NCBI RefSeq assembly: GCF_000159635.1
Contig: NZ_GG667192.1
Location: 680,189-744,188 of the forward strand
Length of the DNA stretch: 64,000 bases
Direction of reading: 5' to 3'
Source of the DNA: Corynebacterium lipophiloflavum DSM 44291
Lineage (GTDB): Bacteria; Actinomycetota; Actinomycetes; Mycobacteriales; Mycobacteriaceae
In this document: positions 9,948 through 18,106 of the stretch, one piece after another
Layout: the number at the start of each line of letters is the position of its first letter
How positions within the stretch are numbered: position 1 is the stretch's first letter
The notes under the pieces: generated by a model
Databases searched by the model: none
Told to the model about the DNA's origin: nothing
Seen by the model: only the letters and a program-made list of their open reading frames with translations
Program-made: the position numbers and the translations under genes

Positions 9948-11153
9948 ATGACACTAAGCGTTACCGCAGACTTCCTGAAGTTCCTCGACGCCAGCCCGTC
10001 AGCCTTCCACGCCGCGAGCAACGTCGAGAGCTTGCTTGTCGACGCCGGCTACGCCCCGGATTCCGAGCTCACCCCCGGCGGGCACGTGGCCGTTGCCGGA
10101 GGTGCGGTGCTGGCGTGGTGGGTGCCGCACAACCCGAACCCGCGGGTGCGCATCGTGGGCACGCACACAGACTCTCCGGGGCTGATGGTCAAGCCGGATC
10201 CGGATTTCGTGCGCGAGGGGTTTTCGCAGGTGGCGGTCGAGGTCTACGGCGGCCCGATCCTGTCGAGCTGGTTCGACCGTGACATCCGGTTCGCGGGACG
10301 AGTGGTGACCAAGGATGGCTCGGTGTCCCTGGTGGACACCGGCGCCGTGGCGCGGGTGCCGAACCTCGCCATCCACCTGACACGGGGCGCGGACTCCGAC
10401 ATTGACCGGCAGGTCCACCTGCAGCCCATTTTGGGCGGGGACCTGCCGTTGTCCGAGCTCGTCGCTCACGCCGCCGGGGTTACTGCGAGCGATGTTGTGG
10501 CGCACGAACTGATCTCGGCGGATTCGCAGCCGGCCGCGGTTGTCGGCGACTCGATCATGTCCGGACGCCTCGATAACCTGTCCAGCGTGTTCGCCTCCGT
10601 TAAGGCCCTCCTTCGGGCGCAGGACGACGCCGAGGACTTTCTTGTGCTCGCGGCGTTCAACCACGAGGAAGTGGGCTCGGCGTCGACGACGGGTGCCGGG
10701 GGACCGTTGCTCGAAAGACTTCTGGCGCGCATCGCGGCAAGCGTCGGCGATCCGCTGCGCTTCTACGCCGATTCACTGGCGGTGTCGGCAGATGCCGCGC
10801 ATTCGGTGCACCCGAACTACCCGGGCAAGCACGACCCGACCCATCGCCCGTTGCTGGGCAAAGGCCCGGTACTCAAGCTCAACGCGAATCAGCGCTACGC
10901 TTCGGACGCGGTGACGTCAGCGGCGTGGATCAGGGCAGCGCGGGCGTCGAACGTTCCGGTGCAAACATTCGTGGGCCACAACGACGTCCCGTGTGGTTCG
11001 ACCATCGGTCCGATTTCGTCGACACGGCTGGGCATCCCAACGGTCGATGTCGGTGTTCCTCTTTTGTCCATGCATTCGGCGCGCGAGCAAGTAGGCGTCC
11101 AAGACATTGCCTGGTTTACTGAGGCACTAACCTCATTCTTGCGGGGAGACTAG
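9948..11153 (+). CDS. apeB: M18 family aminopeptidase
   Basis: M18 peptidases are dodecameric di-zinc enzymes that remove N-terminal, mostly acidic, residues from peptides. The 401 residues show all the metal-site motifs: GTHTDSPG (about 64-71), GRLDNLS (about 205-211), NHEEVGS (about 239-245) and VGHNDVPCGSTIG (about 341-353), plus HPNYPGKHDP. No signal peptide, so cytoplasmic. The ATG has a GGAGG too close to serve as a ribosome-binding site, but TAGAGT is 6 bp upstream, suggesting a leaderless mRNA. A strong terminator follows the stop. Confidence 0.95.
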   Translation: MTLSVTADFLKFLDASPSAFHAASNVESLLVDAGYAPDSELTPGGHVAVAGGAVLAWWVPHNPNPRVRIVGTHTDSPGLMVKPDPDFVREGFSQVAVEVYGGPILSSWFDRDIRFAGRVVTKDGSVSLVDTGAVARVPNLAIHLTRGADSDIDRQVHLQPILGGDLPLSELVAHAAGVTASDVVAHELISADSQPAAVVGDSIMSGRLDNLSSVFASVKALLRAQDDAEDFLVLAAFNHEEVGSASTTGAGGPLLERLLARIAASVGDPLRFYADSLAVSADAAHSVHPNYPGKHDPTHRPLLGKGPVLKLNANQRYASDAVTSAAWIRAARASNVPVQTFVGHNDVPCGSTIGPISSTRLGIPTVDVGVPLLSMHSAREQVGVQDIAWFTEALTSFLRGD

Positions 11154-11166
11154 GCAGTTGCACCGT

Positions 11167-11203
11167 GCGCCCGCCGCCGACCCCCACGGCGGCGGGCGCG
11201 TTT
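11167..11203 (+). terminator. Terminator after the M18 aminopeptidase gene
   Basis: A 13-bp perfect stem (GCGCCCGCCGCCG / CGGCGGCGGGCGC, 11167-11199) encloses a 7-nt loop and is followed by GTTTAC. The T-run is short, but the stem is very stable. Confidence 0.75.
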
Positions 11204-11310
11204 ACAGTGTGACCTCTTGCTTTTCCGGTTCCTAGTCTCGCCTTATTTTCTATCAGTGGACGATCAGTCACGCAACCGGACAGACGAACTTTATGCACCA
11301 AGGAGATCTG

Positions 11311-12144
11311 ATGTACTCAGGACCGTTCCAAGCTGGCGACAAGGTCCAGCTCACCGACGCCAAGCGCCGTCATTTCACGATCGAGCTGGTGGAGGGCGGG
11401 CAGTTTCACACGCACAAAGGCATCGTCGCGCATGACAACATCATCGGCATCGATGAGGGCAGCGTGGTTCGCTCCTCCCTGGGATCCGATTACCTGTGCT
11501 TCCGCCACCTGCTCGTGGACCATGTGCTGTCCATGCCGCGCGGAGCTGCAGTGATCTACCCCAAGGACGCCGCACAGATCCTCGTCGAGGGCGACATTTT
11601 CATGGGTGCTCGCGTCCTCGAAGCTGGCGCCGGTTCCGGGGCGCTTTCCATGTCTCTGCTGCGCGCCGTCGGCCCAGAAGGAAAGGTGTTCTCCTACGAG
11701 ATCCGCGATGACCACTTCGCGTTCGCGCGCGACAACGTCGCGGAATACTTCGGTGCGGAACCCGCCTGGTGGGAGCCGCGGTTGGGTGACTTCGGCGAAG
11801 TGACGCAGGAGGATCTCGGCGGGCCCGTCGACCGGATCATTCTGGACATGGTCGAGCCGTGGCTGTTCATCAACACCGTCAAGGAACTCCTCATTCCCGG
11901 CGGGGTGTTCATGACATACGTGGCCACGGTGCCGCAGCTAATGAACATCATGGAGGCGATCCGCGAAGCGAAGTGCTTCACGGAACCCAGGGCGTGGGAA
12001 ACCTTGCTGCGCGAATGGAAGGTGGAGGGGCTGGCGACACGCCCCGAGCATCGGATGAACGCCCACACGGCCTTCCTGGTGTGGACCCGCAGGCTTGCCG
12101 ACGGTGTTACGCCCCCGCGTCCGCAGCGCAAAGCACGCAGGTAG
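11311..12144 (+). CDS. trmI: tRNA (adenine-58-N1)-methyltransferase TrmI
   Basis: TrmI methylates N1 of adenine 58 in the T-loop of tRNAs using S-adenosylmethionine, acting as a homotetramer. The 277-residue protein has the N-terminal beta-rich domain starting GPFQAGDKVQLTD, then a Rossmann methyltransferase with motif I VLEAGAGSGALS (about 101-112) and the RIILDMVEPW motif (about 171-180) typical of TrmI. The start at 11311 has the ribosome-binding site AAGGAGA 6 bp upstream; an in-frame ATG at 11293 would place that site inside the gene. In actinobacteria trmI lies upstream of the Arc/Mpa gene, as here; its stop is part of the arc -10 box. Confidence 0.94.
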   Translation: MYSGPFQAGDKVQLTDAKRRHFTIELVEGGQFHTHKGIVAHDNIIGIDEGSVVRSSLGSDYLCFRHLLVDHVLSMPRGAAVIYPKDAAQILVEGDIFMGARVLEAGAGSGALSMSLLRAVGPEGKVFSYEIRDDHFAFARDNVAEYFGAEPAWWEPRLGDFGEVTQEDLGGPVDRIILDMVEPWLFINTVKELLIPGGVFMTYVATVPQLMNIMEAIREAKCFTEPRAWETLLREWKVEGLATRPEHRMNAHTAFLVWTRRLADGVTPPRPQRKARR

Positions 12145-12147
12145 GGT
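12142..12147 (+). promoter_or_regulatory. -10 box of arc overlapping the trmI stop codon
   Basis: TAGGGT lies 6 bp before the arc ATG; its TAG is the trmI stop codon. Confidence 0.55.
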
Positions 12148-12153
12148 GGGCTT

Positions 12154-13668
12154 ATGATTGAGGACGACGCTTTCGGCCCGCAGCTGCGCGAACTCAAGCG
12201 CGAGAACCAGGCGATGGGCGCCCGCAATAAGCAGCTCGCGGAGCTTCTGAAGGCTTCCCGCGACAAGCTCAACGACCTGTACGCCCAGCTTGAGTCTCTC
12301 GAAGAGCCCGCTAACCCCTACGGTGTCTACCTGTCTGGGTCGCGCAAGGGCATGGAGGCTGAGATCTTCACCTCGGGGCGGCGCATGCGCGTGAAGGTTT
12401 CGCCGAACGTCGCCCCCGGCTCGCTGGTTCCGGGGACGCTTGTCCGGCTTGGCGACGGCACCGTGATCGTCGAGGCCTGCGGTTTCGACAGCGCGGGCCA
12501 GCTCGGGACGATGGTTGAGCGCATCGGCACGGATCGTGCTGTTGTCGCCGATCAGCAGGGTGGCGAGTCGCTTGTCCATCTCGCCCAGCCCCTGCTCGAC
12601 ACCGCCCGCTCGGGTGACACCCTCTTGTTCGACCCCCGCGTTGGCTTCGCCTACGAACGCGTGCCTAAAACCGAGGTCAACCAGCTGTCGTTGGAGGAAG
12701 TGCCGGACGTGACCTACGCCGACATCGGCGGGCTGTCCACCCAGATCGAAACGATCCGCGACTCGGTGGAGCTCCCGTTCGTGCACCCGGAGCTGTACAA
12801 GGCCTACGACCTCGCTCCGCCGAAAGGCCTGCTGTTGTACGGCCCGCCCGGCTGCGGCAAGACACTCATCGCGAAAGCCGTTGCGAACTCGCTGTCCAGC
12901 AGGATCGGTGAGGGCGGTTCGGCCCACTTCATCAACGTCAAGGGCCCGGAACTGCTGAACAAGTACGTCGGCGAGACCGAGCGCCGCATCCGGCTGATCT
13001 TCGAGCGCGCCCGCGAGCTCGCCTCCGAGGGCCGGCCGGTGATCGTTTTCTTTGACGAGATGGAATCGATCTTCCGCACCCGCGGCTCCGGGGTTTCCTC
13101 CGACATGGAAACCACGGTCGTGCCGCAGCTGCTCACCGAGATCGACGGCGTAGAGGGCCTCGCTAACGTCATCGTCATCGGCGCGACCAACCGCGAAGAA
13201 CTCATCGACCCGGCAATCCTGCGCCCGGGCCGCCTCGACATCAAAATCCGCGTCTCCCGCCCCACAAAGGACGAGGCCAAAGACATCTTTGCGCGCCACC
13301 TCACCGAATCCGTCCCCCACGCGGAGCCCGTGCCCTCGCTTATCGACGCCGCCGTCGACGCCCTCTTCGCCCCGCGCCCGTTCGTCCGACTCGAGCTTGT
13401 CGACGGCTCCACCGAAATGCTCCACTACCACGACTTCGTCTCCGGGGCGATGATCGCGAACATCGTCGCCAGGGCGAAAAAGCTGGCCATTAAGGACCAT
13501 GCATCGGGGGCGTCGACTAGTGGCTTGAGCGCCGAACACCTGCGCATCGCGGTTCGAGCGGAGCAGGACGAGAACGAAGACCTGCCGAACACTGCAAACC
13601 CCGACGAATGGGCGCGCATCACCGGGCGACAGGGCCGACGCGTCGTCTCCGCGGAGGTCGTGGGGTAG
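12154..13668 (+). CDS. arc: Arc/Mpa AAA+ ATPase of the Pup system
   Basis: Arc (Mpa in mycobacteria) is a hexameric ring that binds Pup-tagged proteins through its N-terminal coiled coils and unfolds them with ATP. Order: coiled coil (about 6-47), tandem OB domains (about 50-190), AAA domain with Walker A GPPGCGKT (about 230-237), Walker B VIVFFDE (about 296-302) and GATNR (about 345-349). Length 504. The C-terminus reads VVSAEVVG and lacks the GQYL tail that docks Mpa onto the 20S proteasome; this fits corynebacteria, which lack that protease. Unlike the usual order, arc is separated from dop by about 4.4 kb of inserted DNA. Confidence 0.96.
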   Translation: MIEDDAFGPQLRELKRENQAMGARNKQLAELLKASRDKLNDLYAQLESLEEPANPYGVYLSGSRKGMEAEIFTSGRRMRVKVSPNVAPGSLVPGTLVRLGDGTVIVEACGFDSAGQLGTMVERIGTDRAVVADQQGGESLVHLAQPLLDTARSGDTLLFDPRVGFAYERVPKTEVNQLSLEEVPDVTYADIGGLSTQIETIRDSVELPFVHPELYKAYDLAPPKGLLLYGPPGCGKTLIAKAVANSLSSRIGEGGSAHFINVKGPELLNKYVGETERRIRLIFERARELASEGRPVIVFFDEMESIFRTRGSGVSSDMETTVVPQLLTEIDGVEGLANVIVIGATNREELIDPAILRPGRLDIKIRVSRPTKDEAKDIFARHLTESVPHAEPVPSLIDAAVDALFAPRPFVRLELVDGSTEMLHYHDFVSGAMIANIVARAKKLAIKDHASGASTSGLSAEHLRIAVRAEQDENEDLPNTANPDEWARITGRQGRRVVSAEVVG

Positions 13669-14008
13669 TCGGTTCGAGTCCGCAATGCGGACTAGCCCGG
13701 TGGCTTGCAGAGTCCGCAATGCGGACTAGCCCGGTGGCTTGCAGAGTCCGCCATGCGGACTAGCGGGGTGGCTTACGGAGTCCGCAATGCGGACTAGCCC
13801 GGTGGCTTGCAGAGTCCGCAATGCGGACATTCACCTCCCAATCGCACCTGCAGCATGACACTCGAAAAAGTCCGCAATGCGGACTTTCACTGAACATTAT
13901 AGCCATTGCTATGAAACGAATTTCCCCAGCTCACAGTACATGTCGCAGGCACTTGATACGGTACGCGCATAACCACATCGAACAGTTGATCTAGTCCTTG
14001 GGGGAAAC
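13669..14008. other. 340-bp intergenic region with palindromic repeat array
   Basis: This is the only gap longer than 300 bp. It holds six palindromic repeats (13677-13885), then about 120 bp of lower-G+C DNA with a candidate -10 TACGGT (13957-13962) and the purine-rich site TTGGGGGAAAC just before the HNH gene. No coding frame is credible here. Confidence 0.8.
13677..13885. repeat. Six-copy palindromic repeat, five in exact 34-bp tandem
   Basis: The 17-bp inverted repeat AGTCCGCAATGCGGACT starts at 13677, 13711, 13745, 13779, 13813 and 13869. The first five starts are exactly 34 bp apart; the 17-bp spacers are nearly identical (AGCCCGGTGGCTTGCAG). Units 1, 2 and 4 are identical, unit 3 has five substitutions, unit 5 loses its last base and its spacer, and copy 6 stands 56 bp further on. 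Each copy can form a 7-bp hairpin. Confidence 0.95.
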
Positions 14009-15244
14009 ATGTCAACACCGACCACCGAACTCAGCCAACATCAATCGCCGTCCGCAATCGTTGAAGCGATTCAGCAGGGCTTCGGGTCATTCACACGCAA
14101 GAAAGCCACGGTGCTAATGGCAGTCGCGCTCTTCGACGCGCTTAATCTCGCAACCCGCTACGGTTCGCCCTCCACTGCGCAGTGGATGGTTCGGACGCTC
14201 TCGCTGTCGAATTCGTCGGCACACGAGTACGTCAAGGTCGCCAGGGCAATGTTGGAGTACAACCTGTTGTCGAGCGCCTTTTTGGAAGGACGTATTTCCT
14301 ATTCCAAGGTGCGTCTGATCCTCCCGCATTTGACCGCAGATAATGAAGCGGAACTGGTGGAGCTCGCCGAGTCGATGACCTATCACGAACTAGAGCTCGC
14401 GCTGCTGCGTTACCGCAAAGAGGGTGACAGCCCTGCGCGCAAGTCGTATGTGCGCCTGAAGGCGCGAGGCGACGGAAGAATAGGTTTGTGGGCTGACTTC
14501 AACGCCGCGGAGGGTGCGCGCGTGATGGCGGCGATGAAAGTCGGCGAGTTGGCGTGGCACGAAGTGGATTGGGAGGCATTGAGGGACCCCAGCGGGCAGA
14601 TCGATGACGACTTAGTCGATGCCGAAATTGAGCAGCGCAACACCGGCTGTTCAGGGTTCGGCCTGCCCCTGGGTGAGGCCCTGGTCAGCGCGTTCATGGG
14701 CGTCGTCAATATCGCTCTGACGCGACCGAAGAACCCGCTGCGCGCGCCTGGTGCGCACGTCAATGTGGTGATGACAACCGACGGTGGCGCCTATCTCCCC
14801 AACAACCCCGGCGCCCCGTCGGATGCGGTGAAGAATTTCCTGAGCAACGCGTCCTACAGGGTTAATCGGGTTGATGGGGAGGGTCTCGTCCTCAATACGG
14901 GCCGAGCGTTCCGCCTGGCCAACGATGCCCAGGTCAACGCCCTTATGCTGATGTGGCGCGGTCGTTGCGCGATGCCGGGGTGCTCTCACACGCGCTTCAT
15001 CGAGATGCACCATATCCACGATTGGGCCGACGGCGGCGTATCGGACTTGGACAACTTGTTGCCCCTGTGCTCGTTCTGTCACAGCCTCGTCAGCGACGGG
15101 GCCATCATCGTCCGCAAGGAACTGGGTGATATCCACTTCGTCTTCACGGACGGCACCAGGTACGTCAGTCACAACCGCGCCTTGCCGGTGCGCGATGACG
15201 ACGCGCTCACCCTCGATGAGTTCAACTCGGCCGCGTGGTGTTAG
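14009..15244 (+). CDS. DUF222 / HNH endonuclease (13E12 repeat family)
   Basis: The 411-residue protein has an N-terminal helical DUF222-like region (about 20-230) and a C-terminal HNH nuclease (about 315-365). The nuclease has CAMPGC as first Cys pair, the HHIHDWADGG catalytic segment, DNLLPLCSFCH and its second metal-binding Cys/His set. Such proteins occur in many copies in actinobacterial genomes; in M. tuberculosis REP13E12 they are part of a mobile-type repeat. A purine-rich GGGGGAAAC precedes the ATG. It sits beside the palindromic repeat array, and its last 23 bp overlap the convergent pdxR. Base composition looks slightly lower in G+C than its neighbours, consistent with acquisition. 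Activity as a nuclease is plausible but unproven. Confidence 0.92.
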   Translation: MSTPTTELSQHQSPSAIVEAIQQGFGSFTRKKATVLMAVALFDALNLATRYGSPSTAQWMVRTLSLSNSSAHEYVKVARAMLEYNLLSSAFLEGRISYSKVRLILPHLTADNEAELVELAESMTYHELELALLRYRKEGDSPARKSYVRLKARGDGRIGLWADFNAAEGARVMAAMKVGELAWHEVDWEALRDPSGQIDDDLVDAEIEQRNTGCSGFGLPLGEALVSAFMGVVNIALTRPKNPLRAPGAHVNVVMTTDGGAYLPNNPGAPSDAVKNFLSNASYRVNRVDGEGLVLNTGRAFRLANDAQVNALMLMWRGRCAMPGCSHTRFIEMHHIHDWADGGVSDLDNLLPLCSFCHSLVSDGAIIVRKELGDIHFVFTDGTRYVSHNRALPVRDDDALTLDEFNSAAWC

Positions 15245-16604
15245 CTGCCGAAAAGATGCCCACTACACGCTCAAAATCGGCCTCGCTCAAGTGCCCGAAG
15301 CTCAACAGGAGCCCATCGCTTATCGACGCTCCCACCACGCCACACTTAGCCAGCCACGCAACGAACGCGTCGTGCGCGGGCGCGTCAGGGAATTTGACGA
15401 CGAGGTCGACACCAAACGAATGCTCCTGCTGGATTGCCACGGCCCCACATGCACGCAACGCGGGAAGAACGCACCTGCCCAATGTTCCTTTGCGCTCGGT
15501 GAGTCGCTTATGCGTCGACTTGGTGTTGCGTCGCACGAATCCCCCTTCGAGCAGGTGCGCGATGGCGTACTGGGTCACGGGCGAGACCGGCATGCCCAGG
15601 GTGTCTCGCGTTTCCCGGAGCCGGTCGCTCGTTGCGGCGTCGGCCACAACGTAGCCCGCGCTGAGCTGTCGGGTGAGCAGAGTAGAAAAGGTGCCCAGAG
15701 CAATCACGCTGGCCTTCGAGGGCAAAGTGCCCAGGGTAGGCAGAGGCGAGACACGGTATCGCAGCTCGCTGTTGAAGTCGTCCTCGATGAGGACAACGCC
15801 ACGCTCGGCGGCCCAGTCAAGCAGCGCCGCGCGCCTGGTCGCGGGCATGGAACCGCCGATGGGGTAGAGGTGGGAAGGAGTCACCAGCAGCGCGTCCAGT
15901 CCCTCGGGCAAAGCCGAAACGACGAGCCCCTTATCGTCGGTTTCGCACGACACCGCGGTGTGTCCGGCGAGTGGAATGACGTTGCGCAGCCCCGGGTGCC
16001 CAGGCGTTTCCACGCCGACGTTGAGCGTGCGCCCGAGCGACATGAGAATGAGCAGCAGACCTTCGCGTGACCCGCCGGTGACGAGCACACTGTCGGGATG
16101 GACGACGAGCCCGCGCGCGAGGCGAAGGTGCTCGGCAATCGCATGCCTGAGCTCGGGCTGGCCCGAACGATCGAGCACCGCCGGAGCACGAGAGGCCGCC
16201 TCGCGCCACGCGCGACGCCACGCGGCCGGGCGGATCGCACCTGCTGTACCCGCGGACGGCTTGAGAGAGATGGGGCGATCCGTGCGTGAGCGCTCGAGGG
16301 TGGTGCGCGTGGGTGGGGGCGTCGATACGCGGCGCAGCTCAGGGTGGACGACCGTGGCTGCGCCCTGCGAAGACTTCAGCAATCCCTCGGAAATAAGCTG
16401 GTCATATGCGGTAACAACGCTGCCGCGAGACACGCCGAGCTGGCCGGCGAGCTCGCGCGTGGACGGCACCCGGTCGCCTGCGGCAAGCTGCCCGGACGCG
16501 ACGAGTCCCCGCATCCCAGATGCGATCTGCGTGGGGATGCTGGTGGGGTGGTGGCGGTCGACGTGAAACAGAACTGGTCCAAAAAAATAGGTGATAAGTG
16601 GCAC
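15222..16604 (-). CDS. pdxR: MocR/PdxR-family regulator of vitamin B6 synthesis
   Basis: PdxR regulators join a GntR winged helix to an aminotransferase-like domain and control pdxST; here the gene is divergent from pdxS. The helix-turn-helix lies at about 25-85 ([20 protein letters not shown]) and the aminotransferase fold at about 110-455, with [11 protein letters not shown] and [10 protein letters not shown] typical of the family. In the segment [13 protein letters not shown] a Thr (residue 308) stands where MocR proteins have the PLP-binding lysine (FSK). The GTG at 16604 is uncertain: an A/T-rich promoter-like stretch lies inside the first ten codons, so translation may begin slightly later, possibly at CTG 16571. 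The 3' end overlaps the HNH gene. Confidence 0.9.
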   Translation of the reverse strand: MPLITYFFGPVLFHVDRHHPTSIPTQIASGMRGLVASGQLAAGDRVPSTRELAGQLGVSRGSVVTAYDQLISEGLLKSSQGAATVVHPELRRVSTPPPTRTTLERSRTDRPISLKPSAGTAGAIRPAAWRRAWREAASRAPAVLDRSGQPELRHAIAEHLRLARGLVVHPDSVLVTGGSREGLLLILMSLGRTLNVGVETPGHPGLRNVIPLAGHTAVSCETDDKGLVVSALPEGLDALLVTPSHLYPIGGSMPATRRAALLDWAAERGVVLIEDDFNSELRYRVSPLPTLGTLPSKASVIALGTFSTLLTRQLSAGYVVADAATSDRLRETRDTLGMPVSPVTQYAIAHLLEGGFVRRNTKSTHKRLTERKGTLGRCVLPALRACGAVAIQQEHSFGVDLVVKFPDAPAHDAFVAWLAKCGVVGASISDGLLLSFGHLSEADFERVVGIFSAANTTRPS

Positions 16605-16620
16605 TGGAAATCTACCAGTT
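16572..16620. promoter_or_regulatory. Candidate PdxR operator between pdxR and pdxS
   Basis: AACTGGT (16572-16578) and ACCAGTT (16614-16620) form a 7-bp inverted repeat with centres 42 bp apart, four helical turns. An additional CACTGG lies at 16602-16607. The A/T-rich middle holds candidate -10 boxes for pdxR. Confidence 0.5.
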
Positions 16621-16639
16621 AGCGGGCCACCATGGTTAC

Positions 16640-17515
16640 ATGAGTGAAAATACTGTGAAGTCAGGGCTCGCCCAGATGCTCAAAGGCGGCGTGATCATGG
16701 ACGTCGTCACGCCCGAGCAGGCGCGCATCGCCGAAGACGCCGGCGCGGTCGCTGTCATGGCGCTCGAGCGGGTGCCCGCCGATATCCGCGCCCAGGGCGG
16801 AGTCGCCCGCATGTCGGATCCGGACCTTATCGAGGGCATCATCGAGGCCGTCGACATCCCCGTCATGGCCAAGGCACGCATCGGGCACACGGTCGAGGCG
16901 CGCATCCTCGAACACCTCGGCGTGGACTACATCGACGAGTCCGAGGTGTTGAGCCCCGCAGACTACGTCAACCACATTGACAAGCGCCCCTTTACCGTGC
17001 CCTTCGTCTGCGGTGCCACCAACCTCGGCGAGGCGCTGCGACGCATCAACGAGGGCGCAGCCATGATCCGCTCCAAAGGTGAGGCCGGCACCGGCGACGT
17101 CTCCGAAGCCACCAAGCACATCCGCACCATCAAGGCGGAGATCGCCAAGCTGCAGTCCGCCAGCCGCGACGAGCTCTACGTCGCCGCCAAGGAACTCCAG
17201 GCGCCCTACGACCTCGTCGCGCACGTCGCCGAGCACGGCGAGCTGCCGGTCGTGCTGTTCACAGCAGGAGGCGTGGCGACGCCCGCCGACGCCGCTCTGA
17301 TGATGCAGCTCGGCGCCGACGGTGTCTTCGTCGGATCCGGCATCTTCAAGTCCGGCGACCCGGCCGCGCGCGCCGCCGCGATCGTCAAAGCGACCGCCGC
17401 GTGGGAGGACATCGCCGTGGTCACCGAAGCCTCGCGTGGTCTGGGAGAAGCCATGGTGGGCATCAACGTCGGCGACGTGCCCGCGCCGCACCGCCTCGCC
17501 GAACGCGGATGGTGA
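16640..17515 (+). CDS. pdxS: Pyridoxal 5'-phosphate synthase, synthase subunit
   Basis: PdxS makes PLP from ribose 5-phosphate, glyceraldehyde 3-phosphate and ammonia delivered by PdxT; twelve PdxS and twelve PdxT subunits assemble. The 291-residue (beta/alpha)8 protein shows [13 protein letters not shown] with the first catalytic Lys upstream, ARIGH, the [15 protein letters not shown] loop (second Lys, about 143-157) and the [18 protein letters not shown]-terminal signature. The ATG at 16640 matches the family start; an upstream in-frame GTG at 16598 falls in the operator region. pdxT overlaps its end by 7 bp. Confidence 0.97.
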   Translation: MSENTVKSGLAQMLKGGVIMDVVTPEQARIAEDAGAVAVMALERVPADIRAQGGVARMSDPDLIEGIIEAVDIPVMAKARIGHTVEARILEHLGVDYIDESEVLSPADYVNHIDKRPFTVPFVCGATNLGEALRRINEGAAMIRSKGEAGTGDVSEATKHIRTIKAEIAKLQSASRDELYVAAKELQAPYDLVAHVAEHGELPVVLFTAGGVATPADAALMMQLGADGVFVGSGIFKSGDPAARAAAIVKATAAWEDIAVVTEASRGLGEAMVGINVGDVPAPHRLAERGW

Positions 17516-18078
17516 AGGTCGGGGTCCTCGCGCTGCAGGGCGGGGTGCGAGAGCACGTCGACATGCTCGAAAGCCTCGGCGCCGAGGTGACGCTTATGCG
17601 CCGCGCGGCCGAGATCGAGGGTCTCGACGGGATCGTCATCCCGGGCGGGGAGTCTTCAACCATCGACCGGCTTTTGTGCATTTTCTCGCTTGACGACGCC
17701 CTGCGCACCGCCCTCCGAAACGGCACGCCCGTCCTCGGGACCTGCGCCGGCCTGATCACGCTGGCCACCGAGATCGTCGATCCCGCCCCGGAGCAGCGCA
17801 GCCTGGGAATCATTCCGATGCGGGTGCGCCGCAACGCTTTCGGCCGTCAGATCGACAGTGCCGTTGAAGTCATCGACAGCGCGTACGGCCAGGTCAAGGC
17901 CGCGTACATCCGCGCACCTGAGGTTCTCGCCGTCGGCGAAGGAGTCAGCGTCATCGCAACGAAAGGGGAGCGCATCGTCGGCGTGGAAAAGGACAACGCC
18001 CTGGCGGTGAGCTTCCACCCGGAGCTCACAGGCGACACGACCATTCACGCGAGGTTCTTGGAAAAGGTGCGCGGTTAG
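17509..18078 (+). CDS. pdxT: Pyridoxal 5'-phosphate synthase, glutaminase subunit
   Basis: PdxT hydrolyses glutamine and channels ammonia to PdxS. The 189-residue class I glutamine amidotransferase starts [14 protein letters not shown] and contains IPGGESSTI (about 44-52), GTCAGLI with the nucleophilic Cys (about 78), and a C-terminal SFHPELTGD with the catalytic His and Glu (about 167-175). ATG 17509 overlaps the end of pdxS, which couples their translation. A GTG three bases later is an alternative start. Confidence 0.97.
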   Translation: MVKVGVLALQGGVREHVDMLESLGAEVTLMRRAAEIEGLDGIVIPGGESSTIDRLLCIFSLDDALRTALRNGTPVLGTCAGLITLATEIVDPAPEQRSLGIIPMRVRRNAFGRQIDSAVEVIDSAYGQVKAAYIRAPEVLAVGEGVSVIATKGERIVGVEKDNALAVSFHPELTGDTTIHARFLEKVRG

Positions 18079-18093
18079 AACCTCCCACTGCCG

Positions 18094-18099
18094 TACTGT
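18094..18099 (+). promoter_or_regulatory. -10 box of dop
   Basis: TACTGT lies 7 bp before the dop GTG with no ribosome-binding site between them. Confidence 0.6.
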
Positions 18100-18106
18100 T
18101 AGTTAG

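Noticed and set aside
11938-13719. 593-codon open frame antisense to arc
   Set aside because: It mirrors the well-supported arc gene, its product is low-complexity and domain-free, and long antisense frames are common in such high-G+C DNA.
13677-13885. CRISPR-like array
   Set aside because: The spacers between repeats are nearly identical, the repeats are only 17 bp, and there are no cas genes, so this is a tandem repeat.
16598-16639. Earlier GTG start for pdxS
   Set aside because: It adds 14 residues not typical of PdxS and lies in the operator region; ATG 16640 fits the family start.
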